In this document: in pieces, positions 11,681 through 20,384 of the stretch
Layout of the letters: every line of letters starts with the position of its first letter
Position numbering within the stretch: the first letter of the stretch is position 1
Assembly (NCBI RefSeq): GCF_903652925.1
Contig: NZ_CAHLAR010000006.1
Location: 310,001 to 374,000 of the forward strand
Source: Achromobacter anxifer
Lineage (GTDB): Bacteria; Pseudomonadota; Gammaproteobacteria; Burkholderiales; Burkholderiaceae_B
Direction of reading: 5' to 3'
DNA length: 64,000 bases
Made by a program: the position numbers and the translations under genes
The notes under the pieces: model-generated
Told to the model about the DNA's origin: nothing
The model's database searches: none
What the model saw: only the letters and a program-made list of their open reading frames with translations

Positions 11681-11720
11681 TATAGTTCACGGACCCTCAC
11701 ACTTTTCATCAAGGTTGCAT

Positions 11721-12458
11721 ATGACGCTCCGCCTTTCCGATTTCGATGCCGTGACCTTCGACGTGTACGGCACGTTGATAGATTGGGAGCCTTCGATCGC
11801 CAGGTTCCTGACGCGCTGGGCGCGCGAGAACCGCATCGAGGCCGACGCCGAAACCCTGATCATGGCTTTCGATGGCGCCCGCGCCGCGATCCAGAAGGAA
11901 CGCCCGGCGCACCTCTACCCCGACGTCCTGACCAAGTGCTTCGAGCGCATCTGCGCCGAGTTCAAGGTGGCGGTGGACCCCGACCTGCGCCGCCAGTTCG
12001 CGGCTGCGCCGCATACTTGGCCGGCATTCGAGGACAGCCATGCCGGGCTTGTGCGCCTGCAGCAATCCGCCAAGGTGGGCGCGTTCAGCAACATCGACCA
12101 GGCTTCGCTCAACACCTCGTGCGACAACCTGGACTTCCGCTTCGATCTGGTGGTCACGGCACAACGCGTGGGCGCCTACAAGCCCGATTGGCCGCATTTC
12201 GATACGGGCATCGGCGAACTGACGCGCATGGGCATCCCGCGCGAACGGATCTTGCACGTCGGGCAAAGCCTGCGGGCTGACATTACGCCGGCCAACCGCC
12301 TGGGCGTGCGTTGCGCCTGGGTCAACCGCCCGGGCAGGCTGCTGGGCTTGTCGGGCGAAGGCGCGGCCGAGGCGAAGCCCGACCTCACGGTCTCCAGCCT
12401 TGCCGAACTTGTTGCTGCCCTGACCGGCGCCGATCAACCCGCCGCCACGCTGGCCTGA
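11721..12458 (+). CDS. HAD-superfamily hydrolase, haloacid dehalogenase type II
   Basis: 245-aa cytoplasmic HAD enzyme. Motif I DVYGTLIDWE at residues 14-23 carries the nucleophile Asp in the form typical of L-2-haloacid dehalogenases (DxYGT). Motif II is GAFSNID, the motif III Lys is in GAYKPDW, and motif IV is HVGQSLRADITPA. The ATG at 11721 is chosen because the HAD domain starts 10 residues later; the frame is open further upstream. It is the first gene of the operon reaching to 18291. The substrate may be a 2-haloacid or a phosphate ester. Confidence 0.85.
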   Translation: MTLRLSDFDAVTFDVYGTLIDWEPSIARFLTRWARENRIEADAETLIMAFDGARAAIQKERPAHLYPDVLTKCFERICAEFKVAVDPDLRRQFAAAPHTWPAFEDSHAGLVRLQQSAKVGAFSNIDQASLNTSCDNLDFRFDLVVTAQRVGAYKPDWPHFDTGIGELTRMGIPRERILHVGQSLRADITPANRLGVRCAWVNRPGRLLGLSGEGAAEAKPDLTVSSLAELVAALTGADQPAATLA

Positions 12459-12472
12459 CGAGGAGTGCCCCC

Positions 12473-13360
12473 ATGATTCCTACCGTCCATTCCATGCCCC
12501 GCACGCTGCGCGGCGTTCTTGGCGCAGTGCTGCTCGCAGGTAGCGCTGCGGCGCTGGCGCAGAGTGCCGATCCCATCCTGGACCGCATCAAGGCCAAGGG
12601 AACCATCACTCTGGGTTACCGCGAATCGTCGATTCCCTTTTCCTATCTGGACGACGGCAGGAAGCCTGTGGGTTACGCAATCGACCTGTGCATGAAGGTG
12701 GTGGACGCCGTCCGCCTGCGGCTGCAGATGCCGGCCTTGAAGGTCGACTACATCGCCGTGAATCCGCAAAACCGGATCGCGCTGGTCGCCAACGGCACCG
12801 TCGACCTGGAATGCGGGTCGACGGTCAACTCCCTGGGCCGCCAGGCGCAGGTCGACTTCAGCGCCCCGCACTTCATCTCGACCACCCGGCTGCTGGTGCG
12901 CAAGGGTTCCGATATCAAGGAGGTCGAGGACCTGAACGGAAAGGCCGTAGCGCTGCCCATCAACACCACGCCAGAACGGCTGATCAAGGCATTGATCGAA
13001 GCGAAGAAGCTGCAGGTCCGCATCGTTCCGGTGAGGGACAACTCCGAGGGCTTTCTGGCACTGTCGACGGGCCGGGCCGACGCCTTCTCGACGGACGACA
13101 TCCTGCTCTACGGACTGCGCAAGAGCGCTCCGACGCCTGTCGACTTCGAGGTGGTTGGCCGGTCCCTGTCGTTCGATCCCTACGGCCTGATGCTACAGAA
13201 GAACAGCACCGTGTTCCTCAGCTTGGTGAACGCCACCATCGCGCGCAGCGTGCGCTCCGGGGAACTCAACGCTTCCTATGACAAGTGGTTCGCGCCCATG
13301 GGCGTTCCGCTCTCAAAGGATCTCGCAGCGGCATTCAAATTGGCCGCACTTCCGGAATGA
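12473..13360 (+). CDS. Amino-acid ABC transporter periplasmic binding protein
   Basis: 295-aa family 3 solute-binding protein with a signal peptide cleaved after about residue 30 (ALAQS). The opening of the mature protein, DPILDRIKAKGTITLGYRES, is typical of glutamate/aspartate-type binding proteins. An AGGAG Shine-Dalgarno precedes the ATG at 12473. It is followed by two permeases and an ATPase, so the system is complete. It resembles the binding protein at 29320-30231, so the two systems look like diverged paralogues. Confidence 0.92.
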   Translation: MIPTVHSMPRTLRGVLGAVLLAGSAAALAQSADPILDRIKAKGTITLGYRESSIPFSYLDDGRKPVGYAIDLCMKVVDAVRLRLQMPALKVDYIAVNPQNRIALVANGTVDLECGSTVNSLGRQAQVDFSAPHFISTTRLLVRKGSDIKEVEDLNGKAVALPINTTPERLIKALIEAKKLQVRIVPVRDNSEGFLALSTGRADAFSTDDILLYGLRKSAPTPVDFEVVGRSLSFDPYGLMLQKNSTVFLSLVNATIARSVRSGELNASYDKWFAPMGVPLSKDLAAAFKLAALPE

Positions 13361-13382
13361 CGCGACCCGCTCGGGGCTCATG

Positions 13383-14099
13383 ATGAACTACGCATGGAAT
13401 TGGAACGTTCTTTTCGAGGAACCTTACGCCGGCTGGCTGCTTTCCGGGTTGCGGGCGACGCTGTTGATTTCGTTCGCGGCCTGGGCCATCGCCATCGTGA
13501 TCGGCCTAGTGTTGGGCGTGCTGGGCTCGCTGCCCGGCCGCATACGGTGGTTGTTGACGGCCTACGTTTCGGTATTCAGGAACGTGCCGCTCCTGGTGCA
13601 GTTGTTCATCTGGTTCTTCGTGGTGCCGGAACTGCTGCCGAGCGAGGCCGGCCGATGGCTCAAGCGCGATCTGCCGATGCCGGAAATCTGGACGGCGATT
13701 GCCGCGCTGGGCCTGTTCACCGCCGCCCGCGTCGCGGTCCAGGTCCGCTCCGGCATCGCCGCATTGCCACGCGGACAGCGGCTCGCGGCCTATGCCAGCG
13801 GCATGACGCTGCCGCAGGCCTATCGCTTCGTGCTGCTGCCCCAGGCCCTGCGGCTGGTCCTGCCGCCGCTGACCTCGGAGTTTCTTACGGTCTTCAAGAA
13901 CTCCGCATTGGCGCTGACCATAGGCGTGTTCGAGATGACGGCGCAGAGCCGCCAGATCGAGAGCTATACCTTCAGCGGCTTTGAAGCGTTCACCGCCGCC
14001 ACCTTGGTGTATCTCTCGATCGCGCTATGTGTGACGGCGGGCATGCGCAGCCTGGAGAAGCGGCTGCTGATTCCCGGCACCCAAGGAGGACGGACATGA
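13383..14099 (+). CDS. Amino-acid ABC transporter permease (first)
   Basis: 238-aa inner-membrane permease of the HisM/GltJ type with about five hydrophobic segments. The coupling loop is visible as ASGMTLPQAYRFVLLPQALR. Two adjacent ATGs occur (13380 and 13383); 13383 has the better spacing from the CGGGG upstream. The stop overlaps the next start in an ATGA. Confidence 0.9.
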   Translation: MNYAWNWNVLFEEPYAGWLLSGLRATLLISFAAWAIAIVIGLVLGVLGSLPGRIRWLLTAYVSVFRNVPLLVQLFIWFFVVPELLPSEAGRWLKRDLPMPEIWTAIAALGLFTAARVAVQVRSGIAALPRGQRLAAYASGMTLPQAYRFVLLPQALRLVLPPLTSEFLTVFKNSALALTIGVFEMTAQSRQIESYTFSGFEAFTAATLVYLSIALCVTAGMRSLEKRLLIPGTQGGRT

Positions 14100-14758
14100 A
14101 CGGCGTATTGGACGTCTCGGTCATCGTGAAGGCGTGGCCGTTCCTGCTGGAGGGCCTGGGGCTGAGCCTGCTGCTGACCCTGGTGGCGATGGCCGGAGGC
14201 CTGGCGCTGGGCCTGCTTCTGGCGCTTGCGCGTCTCTCCAGGCATGTGCTTGTCGCGGGAGCCGCCGCCGCGTATGTGAACGGGTTTCGGGCCGTGCCTT
14301 TGATCCTCGTCATCTTCTGGTTCTATTTCCTGGTGCCGCTGATCGTCGGCAGGCCCGTGGGGGCGCTACCTTCGGCATTGATCGCCTTCACGCTGTTCGA
14401 GGCCGCCTACTACTCGGAGATCATCCGGGCCGGCCTGCAGAGCGTGCGCGTGGGGCAATGGCAGGCCGCGGCAGCGTCGGGCTTGAGCCGTGTGCAGGCG
14501 CTGCGCTTCGTGGTGCTGCCGCAGGCCCTGCGCAACATGATGCCCGTGCTCATCACGCAAGCGATCGTGCTGTTCCAGGACACCTCGCTGGTCTACGTCA
14601 TTTCGTTGCGAGACTTCATGACGTCCACCAGCATCGTGGCCAACCGGGATAACCGCTTGATCGAGATGTACCTGTTCGCAGCGCTCGTCTACTTCGTGCT
14701 CTGCGCATCCTTATCACTGGCGGCGCACCTGGCCGCCAAGCGCAGGAGCGCCACATGA
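14096..14758 (+). CDS. Amino-acid ABC transporter permease (second)
   Basis: 220-aa partner permease (GltK type) with coupling loop [20 protein letters not shown]. It starts in an ATGA overlap with the first permease and ends in another with the ATPase gene, so the three are tightly coupled and probably form one heteromeric channel. Confidence 0.9.
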   Translation: MNGVLDVSVIVKAWPFLLEGLGLSLLLTLVAMAGGLALGLLLALARLSRHVLVAGAAAAYVNGFRAVPLILVIFWFYFLVPLIVGRPVGALPSALIAFTLFEAAYYSEIIRAGLQSVRVGQWQAAAASGLSRVQALRFVVLPQALRNMMPVLITQAIVLFQDTSLVYVISLRDFMTSTSIVANRDNRLIEMYLFAALVYFVLCASLSLAAHLAAKRRSAT

Positions 14759-15513
14759 CAACAGAAAACAAAGAAGCTGCGCCCATGATCGACGTATCCG
14801 GACTGTACAAGTCCTATGGCTCGACCCCCGTGCTCAATGGCTGCGACCTGGCGATACGCCGCGGCGAAGTGGCCGTGATCTGCGGACCCTCGGGCTCCGG
14901 CAAGAGCACTTTGATCAAGTGCTTCAACGGCCTGGAGTCGTTCCAGCGCGGCAGCGTGCGGGTCGACGGCGTGGACGTGGGCGCCGCGGCCGCCAATCTG
15001 AACGATCTGCGCAGTCGCGTCGGCATGGTGTTTCAGCATTTCGAGCTCTATCCGCACCTGTCCGTGCTCGACAACCTCTGTCTGGCTCCCGTGAAGGTGC
15101 TGGGCCGGACCCGCGAGGCTGCGCATGACAAGGCCTGCGAACTGCTGGCCCGCGTCGGACTGCCCGGGAAGATCGACGCGTATCCGGCCCAGCTTTCCGG
15201 CGGCCAGCAGCAGCGCATCGCGATTGCGCGGGCGCTGGCCATGGACCCCATCGTCATGTTGTTCGATGAACCTACCTCGGCCCTGGATCCCGAAATGATA
15301 GGCGAGGTGCTGTCCGTGATGCTGGAGCTGGCGCAGGACGGCATGACGATGGCCGTGGTCACGCACGAGATGGGTTTTGCCCGCCGCGCCGCCGACAACG
15401 TCATCTTCATGGATGCGGGCAAAGTCGTGGAGAACACGCCGACGGACATTTTCTTTGCATCGCCCCGCTCGGCGCGCGCGCAAGAGTTCCTTTCGCGGCT
15501 CGTCTCCCATTGA
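14755..15513 (+). CDS. Amino-acid ABC transporter ATPase
   Basis: 252-aa GlnQ-type ATPase with Walker [11 protein letters not shown]-loop [11 protein letters not shown], signature LSGGQQQR and Walker [14 protein letters not shown]. The ATG at 14755 overlaps the permease stop; an internal ATG at 14785 is a weaker alternative. It energises uptake of the substrate bound by the 12473-13360 protein. Confidence 0.94.
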   Translation: MTTENKEAAPMIDVSGLYKSYGSTPVLNGCDLAIRRGEVAVICGPSGSGKSTLIKCFNGLESFQRGSVRVDGVDVGAAAANLNDLRSRVGMVFQHFELYPHLSVLDNLCLAPVKVLGRTREAAHDKACELLARVGLPGKIDAYPAQLSGGQQQRIAIARALAMDPIVMLFDEPTSALDPEMIGEVLSVMLELAQDGMTMAVVTHEMGFARRAADNVIFMDAGKVVENTPTDIFFASPRSARAQEFLSRLVSH

Positions 15514-15539
15514 AGATATCGAACAAGAAAAGCACCCCT

Positions 15540-16664
15540 ATGACACGCAACAACCCCAAGACCAGCCCCGACGCGTTCATCGCACACGAATCGCTGGGCA
15601 AGATGCGCGTGCCCGTTTTCGACGACGTCCGGGCGGCGCTGGAGCGCATCAGGCCTCACGTGGTCTTGACGCCGCTCATGCGATCGGCCGTTCTCGATGC
15701 CATCGCCGGCGCGCCAGTCTGGATCAAGTCCGAGAATCAACAGGTGACCGGATCGTTCAAGGCGCGCGGCGCATTCAACGCCTTGCTGGGCCTGAGCGCG
15801 GCCGAGAGGCAGCGGGGCGTCATCGCCTACTCCACCGGAAACCATGGACAGGCCATTGCCTGGGCAGCGCGATGTCTCGGCGTTCTCGCAACGATCGTCA
15901 TGCCGGCCGACGCACCCCGCAACAAGGTCGCGCGGGCGCTGAACCACGGGGCGCGCGTGGTTCATTACGACCGGCGGCTCGAAAGCCGGGAAACCATCGG
16001 CATGCGCTTGTTGCAGGAGTCGGGCGGCACGTTGATTCCTCCGGGCGATCACCCCGATGTGTTGGCCGCGCAGGGAACGGTGGCGCTGGAAGCGCTGGAT
16101 GCGCTTACGCCTGCGGCCAGGGCGAACCTGGGCACGTTTGCCGCGCCTTGCGGCGGCGGCGGTCTGGTGGCTGGCTGCGGTCTGGCGTTGAACGCCCTCC
16201 TGCCGCACCTGCGGCTGGTCGCCGTGGAGCCCTGCGGGTTCGACGATACCGTGCGCTCGTTGGCCAGCGGAACCCGCGAGGTCAACGCGCCAACGGCCCG
16301 CACGCTGGCCGATGCCTTGCAGGCAGTGACGCCCGCGCAGTTGCCGTTTGAAATCAATCGACATTTTCTCGATGAAGCGCTGGCCGTGACGGACGAGGAA
16401 ATTGCCCATGCCATCCGCTTCGCGCTGACGGAGCTGGGCATGGTGGTCGAACCGGGCGGCGCCGTGGCGCTGGCGGCGGTGCTGGCCGGACGGTTGCAAT
16501 TGGGCGGCAAAGACGCGTTGATCGTGCTGTCCGGGGGCAATATCGACATGCCCTTGCTGGCGCGGTTGCTTCAGGAGAGCGATGGAACGGCCGAGTCAGA
16601 GCGGGATGCCGTCACCGAGTCATCGCATGCCCCCAATTTTCTTAACACGACGAGGACGCCATGA
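15540..16664 (+). CDS. PLP-dependent threonine/serine dehydratase-like enzyme
   Basis: 374-aa fold-type II PLP enzyme related to threonine dehydratase. The Schiff-base Lys is in TGSFKARGAFNAL and the phosphate-binding glycine loop is PCGGGGLVAG. No regulatory ACT domain is seen, so a catabolic role is likely. The ATG at 15540 is preferred to a TTG at 15510. It should beta-eliminate a hydroxy or otherwise beta-substituted amino acid to an enamine, a type of product handled by RidA, which is encoded in the same operon. Confidence 0.85.
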   Translation: MTRNNPKTSPDAFIAHESLGKMRVPVFDDVRAALERIRPHVVLTPLMRSAVLDAIAGAPVWIKSENQQVTGSFKARGAFNALLGLSAAERQRGVIAYSTGNHGQAIAWAARCLGVLATIVMPADAPRNKVARALNHGARVVHYDRRLESRETIGMRLLQESGGTLIPPGDHPDVLAAQGTVALEALDALTPAARANLGTFAAPCGGGGLVAGCGLALNALLPHLRLVAVEPCGFDDTVRSLASGTREVNAPTARTLADALQAVTPAQLPFEINRHFLDEALAVTDEEIAHAIRFALTELGMVVEPGGAVALAAVLAGRLQLGGKDALIVLSGGNIDMPLLARLLQESDGTAESERDAVTESSHAPNFLNTTRTP

Positions 16665-17887
16665 ATGCGATTGAAGAGAAGTTCCTGAAGCTGGGCATTG
16701 ATAACGCGCCAGGCCAGGAGGTGCGTGAAAGTCTTGAGGGCGAGCGCCAGCCGCATGAAGATGAAAGCCAACCGGGCATCGCTGTCGACTTCTCGCACGG
16801 TGACGTCAATGCCGACGCGTTCGAACCTACTCCGGGGGCGTTGGAAGCCTTCGTCCAGGGCGTTCATCGCGGCGGATCCCAGGCTTATACCGAGTACCGC
16901 GGCCAGGCGGCCATCCGCGAGAAGCTTGCTCTCGACCTGACGGCGTTTTCGGGGAATCCCGTGTCGGGAACCGAAGAACTCATCATCACGCCCGGCACCC
17001 AGAGCGCGTTGTTTCTCGCTGTCGCCAGCACCGTGACGGCCGGCGACAAGGTCGCGATCGTGCAGCCCGACTACTTCGCCAACCGCAAGCTGGTCGAATT
17101 CATGGGGGCGGAGATGATCCCCGTGCAACTGGATTACTTGAACGGCACGGCAGACGCAGGCCTGGACCTGCAGCAGCTTGAATCGGCATTCAAGGCGGGC
17201 GCAAAGGTCTTTCTGTTCTCAAATCCCAACAACCCCACCGGCGCCGTGTATTCCGGTAGCGAGATCGGGCAGATCGCGGCGCTGGCCGCGAGGTTCGGCG
17301 CAACCGTCATCGTCGATCAGCTCTACTCCCGCCTCCTGTATGCGGGGCAGCCCTACGTCCATTTTCGCGGCGTGCGCGAGGCAGGAGACAATGTCGTGAC
17401 CATCATGGGACCGTCAAAAACGGAATCGTTGAGCGGCTATCGGCTGGGCGTGGCATTCGGCAATGCGCGCATCATCCAGCGCATGGAAAAACTCCAGGCC
17501 ATCGTATCGCTGCGCGCGCCCGGGTACTGCCAGGCCGTGTTGCAGACCTGGTTCTCCGAACCCGCGGGATGGCTGGCCGACCGCATCGAAAAGCACCAGG
17601 GGATCCGCGACGACCTGCTGTCGCTGTTTCGCGGCATCGAGGGCGTGGCGGTACGCACCCCGCAAGCGGGCAGCTACCTGTTTCCGCGATTGCCCAAGTT
17701 GCGCACGCCTTTGCAGGCCTTTATCCGGACGCTGCGGTCGCGCGACAAGGTCACGGTCACGCCAGGGACTGAATTCAGCCCGCACGCCGGCGACTGCATC
17801 CGCCTCAATTTCTCGCAGAACCACGAGGCTGCGGTCGAGGCCACCAAGCGTATCGCGGCCGCCATCGAAGCGCATCGCCTGGCCTAA
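16661..17887 (+). CDS. PLP-dependent aminotransferase, class I/II
   Basis: 408-aa fold-type I PLP enzyme. Visible are the cofactor-binding SNPNNPTGAVYS, the Asp/Tyr stretch VDQLYSRLLYAG, and the Schiff-base Lys in GPSKTESLSGYRLG. The ATG at 16661 overlaps the stop of the dehydratase gene and follows a GAGGA Shine-Dalgarno. It presumably transaminates the imported amino acid or its product. A C-S lyase-like activity cannot be excluded from sequence. Confidence 0.85.
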   Translation: MNAIEEKFLKLGIDNAPGQEVRESLEGERQPHEDESQPGIAVDFSHGDVNADAFEPTPGALEAFVQGVHRGGSQAYTEYRGQAAIREKLALDLTAFSGNPVSGTEELIITPGTQSALFLAVASTVTAGDKVAIVQPDYFANRKLVEFMGAEMIPVQLDYLNGTADAGLDLQQLESAFKAGAKVFLFSNPNNPTGAVYSGSEIGQIAALAARFGATVIVDQLYSRLLYAGQPYVHFRGVREAGDNVVTIMGPSKTESLSGYRLGVAFGNARIIQRMEKLQAIVSLRAPGYCQAVLQTWFSEPAGWLADRIEKHQGIRDDLLSLFRGIEGVAVRTPQAGSYLFPRLPKLRTPLQAFIRTLRSRDKVTVTPGTEFSPHAGDCIRLNFSQNHEAAVEATKRIAAAIEAHRLA

Positions 17888-17907
17888 CTCCTATCGTCGC
17901 TTAAAAC

Positions 17908-18291
17908 ATGATCCGTAAAGCCTACTCCGGCGAATTGACGCCGCCGCCGGCCGGCACCTATAGCGTGGCCATGCAAGCCGGCCACTTCCTGTTTCTTTCG
18001 GGCCAGACCCCGCGCGATCGCGACAGCGTCAGGCATGGGGACAAGACCTTTGCCGTGCAGGCAAGAATGGCGCTAGACAATCTGGAGGCAGCCGCGAATG
18101 CGGCGGGGGCCAGCCTGCGAGACGCAGTCAAGGTGGGCGTGTTCTTGCGGGACCTGGGCCATGCGCAGGAATTCGACGCGATCTACGCGAGCTACGTCGG
18201 CACGCCGCCGCCCGCCAGGACCTTGATCCAGTCAGGTTTCAGCGCGTTCGACATCGAGGTTGATGCGATACTCGTTCGAGGGCCGGACTAG
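17908..18291 (+). CDS. RidA/YjgF family enamine-imine deaminase
   Basis: 127-aa single-domain RidA protein, which in the family hydrolyses 2-aminoacrylate and other imines. The conserved FLSGQTP and the PARTLIQ substrate Arg are present. Placed last in an operon with two PLP enzymes, its likely job is to clear the reactive enamine released by the dehydratase. It belongs to the wider Rid family and need not be the housekeeping RidA. Confidence 0.88.
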   Translation: MIRKAYSGELTPPPAGTYSVAMQAGHFLFLSGQTPRDRDSVRHGDKTFAVQARMALDNLEAAANAAGASLRDAVKVGVFLRDLGHAQEFDAIYASYVGTPPPARTLIQSGFSAFDIEVDAILVRGPD

Positions 18292-18355
18292 CCGTTCAAC
18301 GATGGCGCGCGCCAGTTCAGCCTGGCGCCGCCGCTGCGGCGTATGTCCCTGGCCC

Positions 18356-19279
18356 CTACACCTGCACGTCGTTGGCCCAGGGCTCGGCCGTCAGGCGTTC
18401 CGCCAGATACTCGATGAAGGCCTGCACCCGGGCCGGGCGGCGGCGTCCTGGCGGCGTGACGATATGCAGGGCGATCGGATCCACCTGCCAGTCGTCCATC
18501 ACGGTCTCCAGCGCGCCCGATTGCAGGTCCTTCCACGCCAGGAACTCCGGCTGCAAGGCCAGGCCCATGCCTGCCTGCAGCGCCGGCGTCAGGGCTTCGG
18601 CGTTGTTCACGTTCAGGTGTACCGGCAGGGCCTGGGAAAACTCGCCATGCTTCTCGTGGCGGAAGCGCCAGTTCGAGCCGTTGCGCGCGTACATGTATTG
18701 CAGCGCGGTGTGCTGCACCAGATCCTTGGGATGCTTGGGGCGGCCAGCGCGCTTGAAATAGCTGGGCGCGCCCACCAGCAGGATGCGCACCGAGCACAGG
18801 CGCCGCGCCAATAGCGTGGAGTCCACCAGGTTGGAGATCCGCAGCGCCAGATCGAAGCGTTCGGACACCAGGTCGGCCTGCTTGTCGCTGAATTCGATTT
18901 CCAGGGCCACGTCGGGATTGGCCTGCATGAACGGAGGCAGCATCGGCGCCAGATGAGTGACGCCAAAGGACATGGGCGCGGACAACCTGATCTTGCCGCG
19001 CAGGCTGTTCGACTTTTCCGTGACCTCGGATTCGACCGCCTCGCCTTCCTCCAGGATGCGGGCCGCGCGTTCCAGCGCCGCGTAACCGGATTCGGTCAGG
19101 GTCATGCTGCGGGAAGTGCGATGAAACAAGGTCGTCTTCATCCTGGCTTCCAGACGGCTGATGGCCTTGGAAACCGTGGCTTGCGACAGGGAGAATTCGG
19201 CCGCCGCCTTGGCGAACGATCCTGTCTCGGCGACCTTGGCGAAGACCGCCCAACCTTCCAAATCCGGCAACTTGCTCAT
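18356..19279 (-). CDS. LysR family transcriptional regulator
   Basis: 307-aa LysR protein with an N-terminal helix-turn-helix (GSFAKAAAEFSLSQATVSKAISRLE, listed in part: residues about 20-45) and a periplasmic-binding-like effector domain. It is divergent from the isochorismatase-like gene across 319 bp that contain an ATAG-N7-CTAT site, so autoregulation and control of the 19599-25842 genes are likely. The effector is unknown. Confidence 0.92.
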   Translation of the reverse strand: MSKLPDLEGWAVFAKVAETGSFAKAAAEFSLSQATVSKAISRLEARMKTTLFHRTSRSMTLTESGYAALERAARILEEGEAVESEVTEKSNSLRGKIRLSAPMSFGVTHLAPMLPPFMQANPDVALEIEFSDKQADLVSERFDLALRISNLVDSTLLARRLCSVRILLVGAPSYFKRAGRPKHPKDLVQHTALQYMYARNGSNWRFRHEKHGEFSQALPVHLNVNNAEALTPALQAGMGLALQPEFLAWKDLQSGALETVMDDWQVDPIALHIVTPPGRRRPARVQAFIEYLAERLTAEPWANDVQV

Positions 19280-19598
19280 CTCATGCTCTCGGGAAATGCC
19301 CGCGCCGATGATAGCTGCTGCCTATGGCACGGACAAGATTGGTGTTGAACGCATTGCAGCAAGAGGGTGTCACGCGGCCGTCATCATGCAAGAAATGGAA
19401 AGGATGGAATTCCGTGCTGCGGGTTCTCAGGAACATGGTCTCTCCCTACTATGCATACACCGACAGACGAGACGCAAGACCCGCTTCCAGCGGCACTCCC
19501 GGCGCCGTCGCAGCGGTGCAGACCAGCATGGTTTGCCAGTGGTTTCGAATACTTTCCTGCCGCCCTTCCCGACCGTTTTCCTAAAAGTGAGATCAGCC
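19280..19598. promoter_or_regulatory. Divergent regulatory interval with LysR-type site
   Basis: This 319-bp stretch has no convincing gene. A perfect LysR-type dyad ATAG-N7-CTAT lies at 19311-19325, about 30 bp before the LysR start. A TATGCATA palindrome lies at 19450-19457. No clear sigma-70 promoter was picked out. Confidence 0.5.
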
Positions 19599-20285
19599 AT
19601 GTCCGCCAACAAATACCTCGAAGTCCTGACCCCGCAGAACAGCCAGCTCATCTTCATCGACCAGCAGCCGCAGATGGCGTTCGGGGTCCAGTCCATCGAC
19701 CGTCAGACCCTGAAGAACAACGTGGTGGGCCTGGCCAAGGCCGCGCGCACCTTCAACATCCCGACCACCATCACCACCGTCGAAACCGACAGCTTCTCCG
19801 GCAACACCTATCCCGAATTGCTGGCCGTCTTCCCCGACCACAAGATCCTGGAGCGCACCTCCATGAACTCCTGGGACGACCAGAACGTGCGCGACGCGCT
19901 GGCCGCCAATGGCCGCAAGAAGGTCATCGTCGCCGGCTTGTGGACCGAGGTCTGCAACACCACCTTCGCGCTGTGCGCCATGCTGGAAGGCGAGTACGAG
20001 ATCTACATGGTGGCAGACGCTTCGGGCGGCACTTCTGTCGACGCGCACAAGTACGCCATGGACCGCATGGTGCAGGCCGGCGTCGTGCCGGTGACCTGGC
20101 AGCAGGTGCTGCTGGAATGGCAACGCGACTGGGCCCGCAAGGAAACTTATGACGCCGTCACCGCCATCGTCAAGGAACACTCGGGCGCCTATGGCATGGG
20201 CATCGACTACGCCGTGACCCACGTCCACAAGCTGGCGGAGCGCGTCCAGCACGGCGAGCGCATCGGCCCCAACCCCGCCAAGTAA
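19599..20285 (+). CDS. Isochorismatase-like cysteine hydrolase (YcaC type)
   Basis: 228-aa cytoplasmic hydrolase. The catalytic Asp is in IFIDQQPQMAFGV and the nucleophile Cys in GLWTEVCNTTFALCAMLEG, with the preceding cis-peptide region typical of the family. YcaC-like members have poorly known amide or nitrile-type substrates. The frame is open far upstream, but the ATG at 19599 gives the family length. It is the first gene after the LysR regulator. Confidence 0.88.
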   Translation: MSANKYLEVLTPQNSQLIFIDQQPQMAFGVQSIDRQTLKNNVVGLAKAARTFNIPTTITTVETDSFSGNTYPELLAVFPDHKILERTSMNSWDDQNVRDALAANGRKKVIVAGLWTEVCNTTFALCAMLEGEYEIYMVADASGGTSVDAHKYAMDRMVQAGVVPVTWQQVLLEWQRDWARKETYDAVTAIVKEHSGAYGMGIDYAVTHVHKLAERVQHGERIGPNPAK

Positions 20286-20384
20286 ACCGCAAGGCCGGGC
20301 CGCCTGGGCGGTCCGGCCGTCACTTGAACACGGCGGGCAGGGTCCTGCGTTCCGCAACGGCCTGACGCGATCCAGGAGAGTTCC

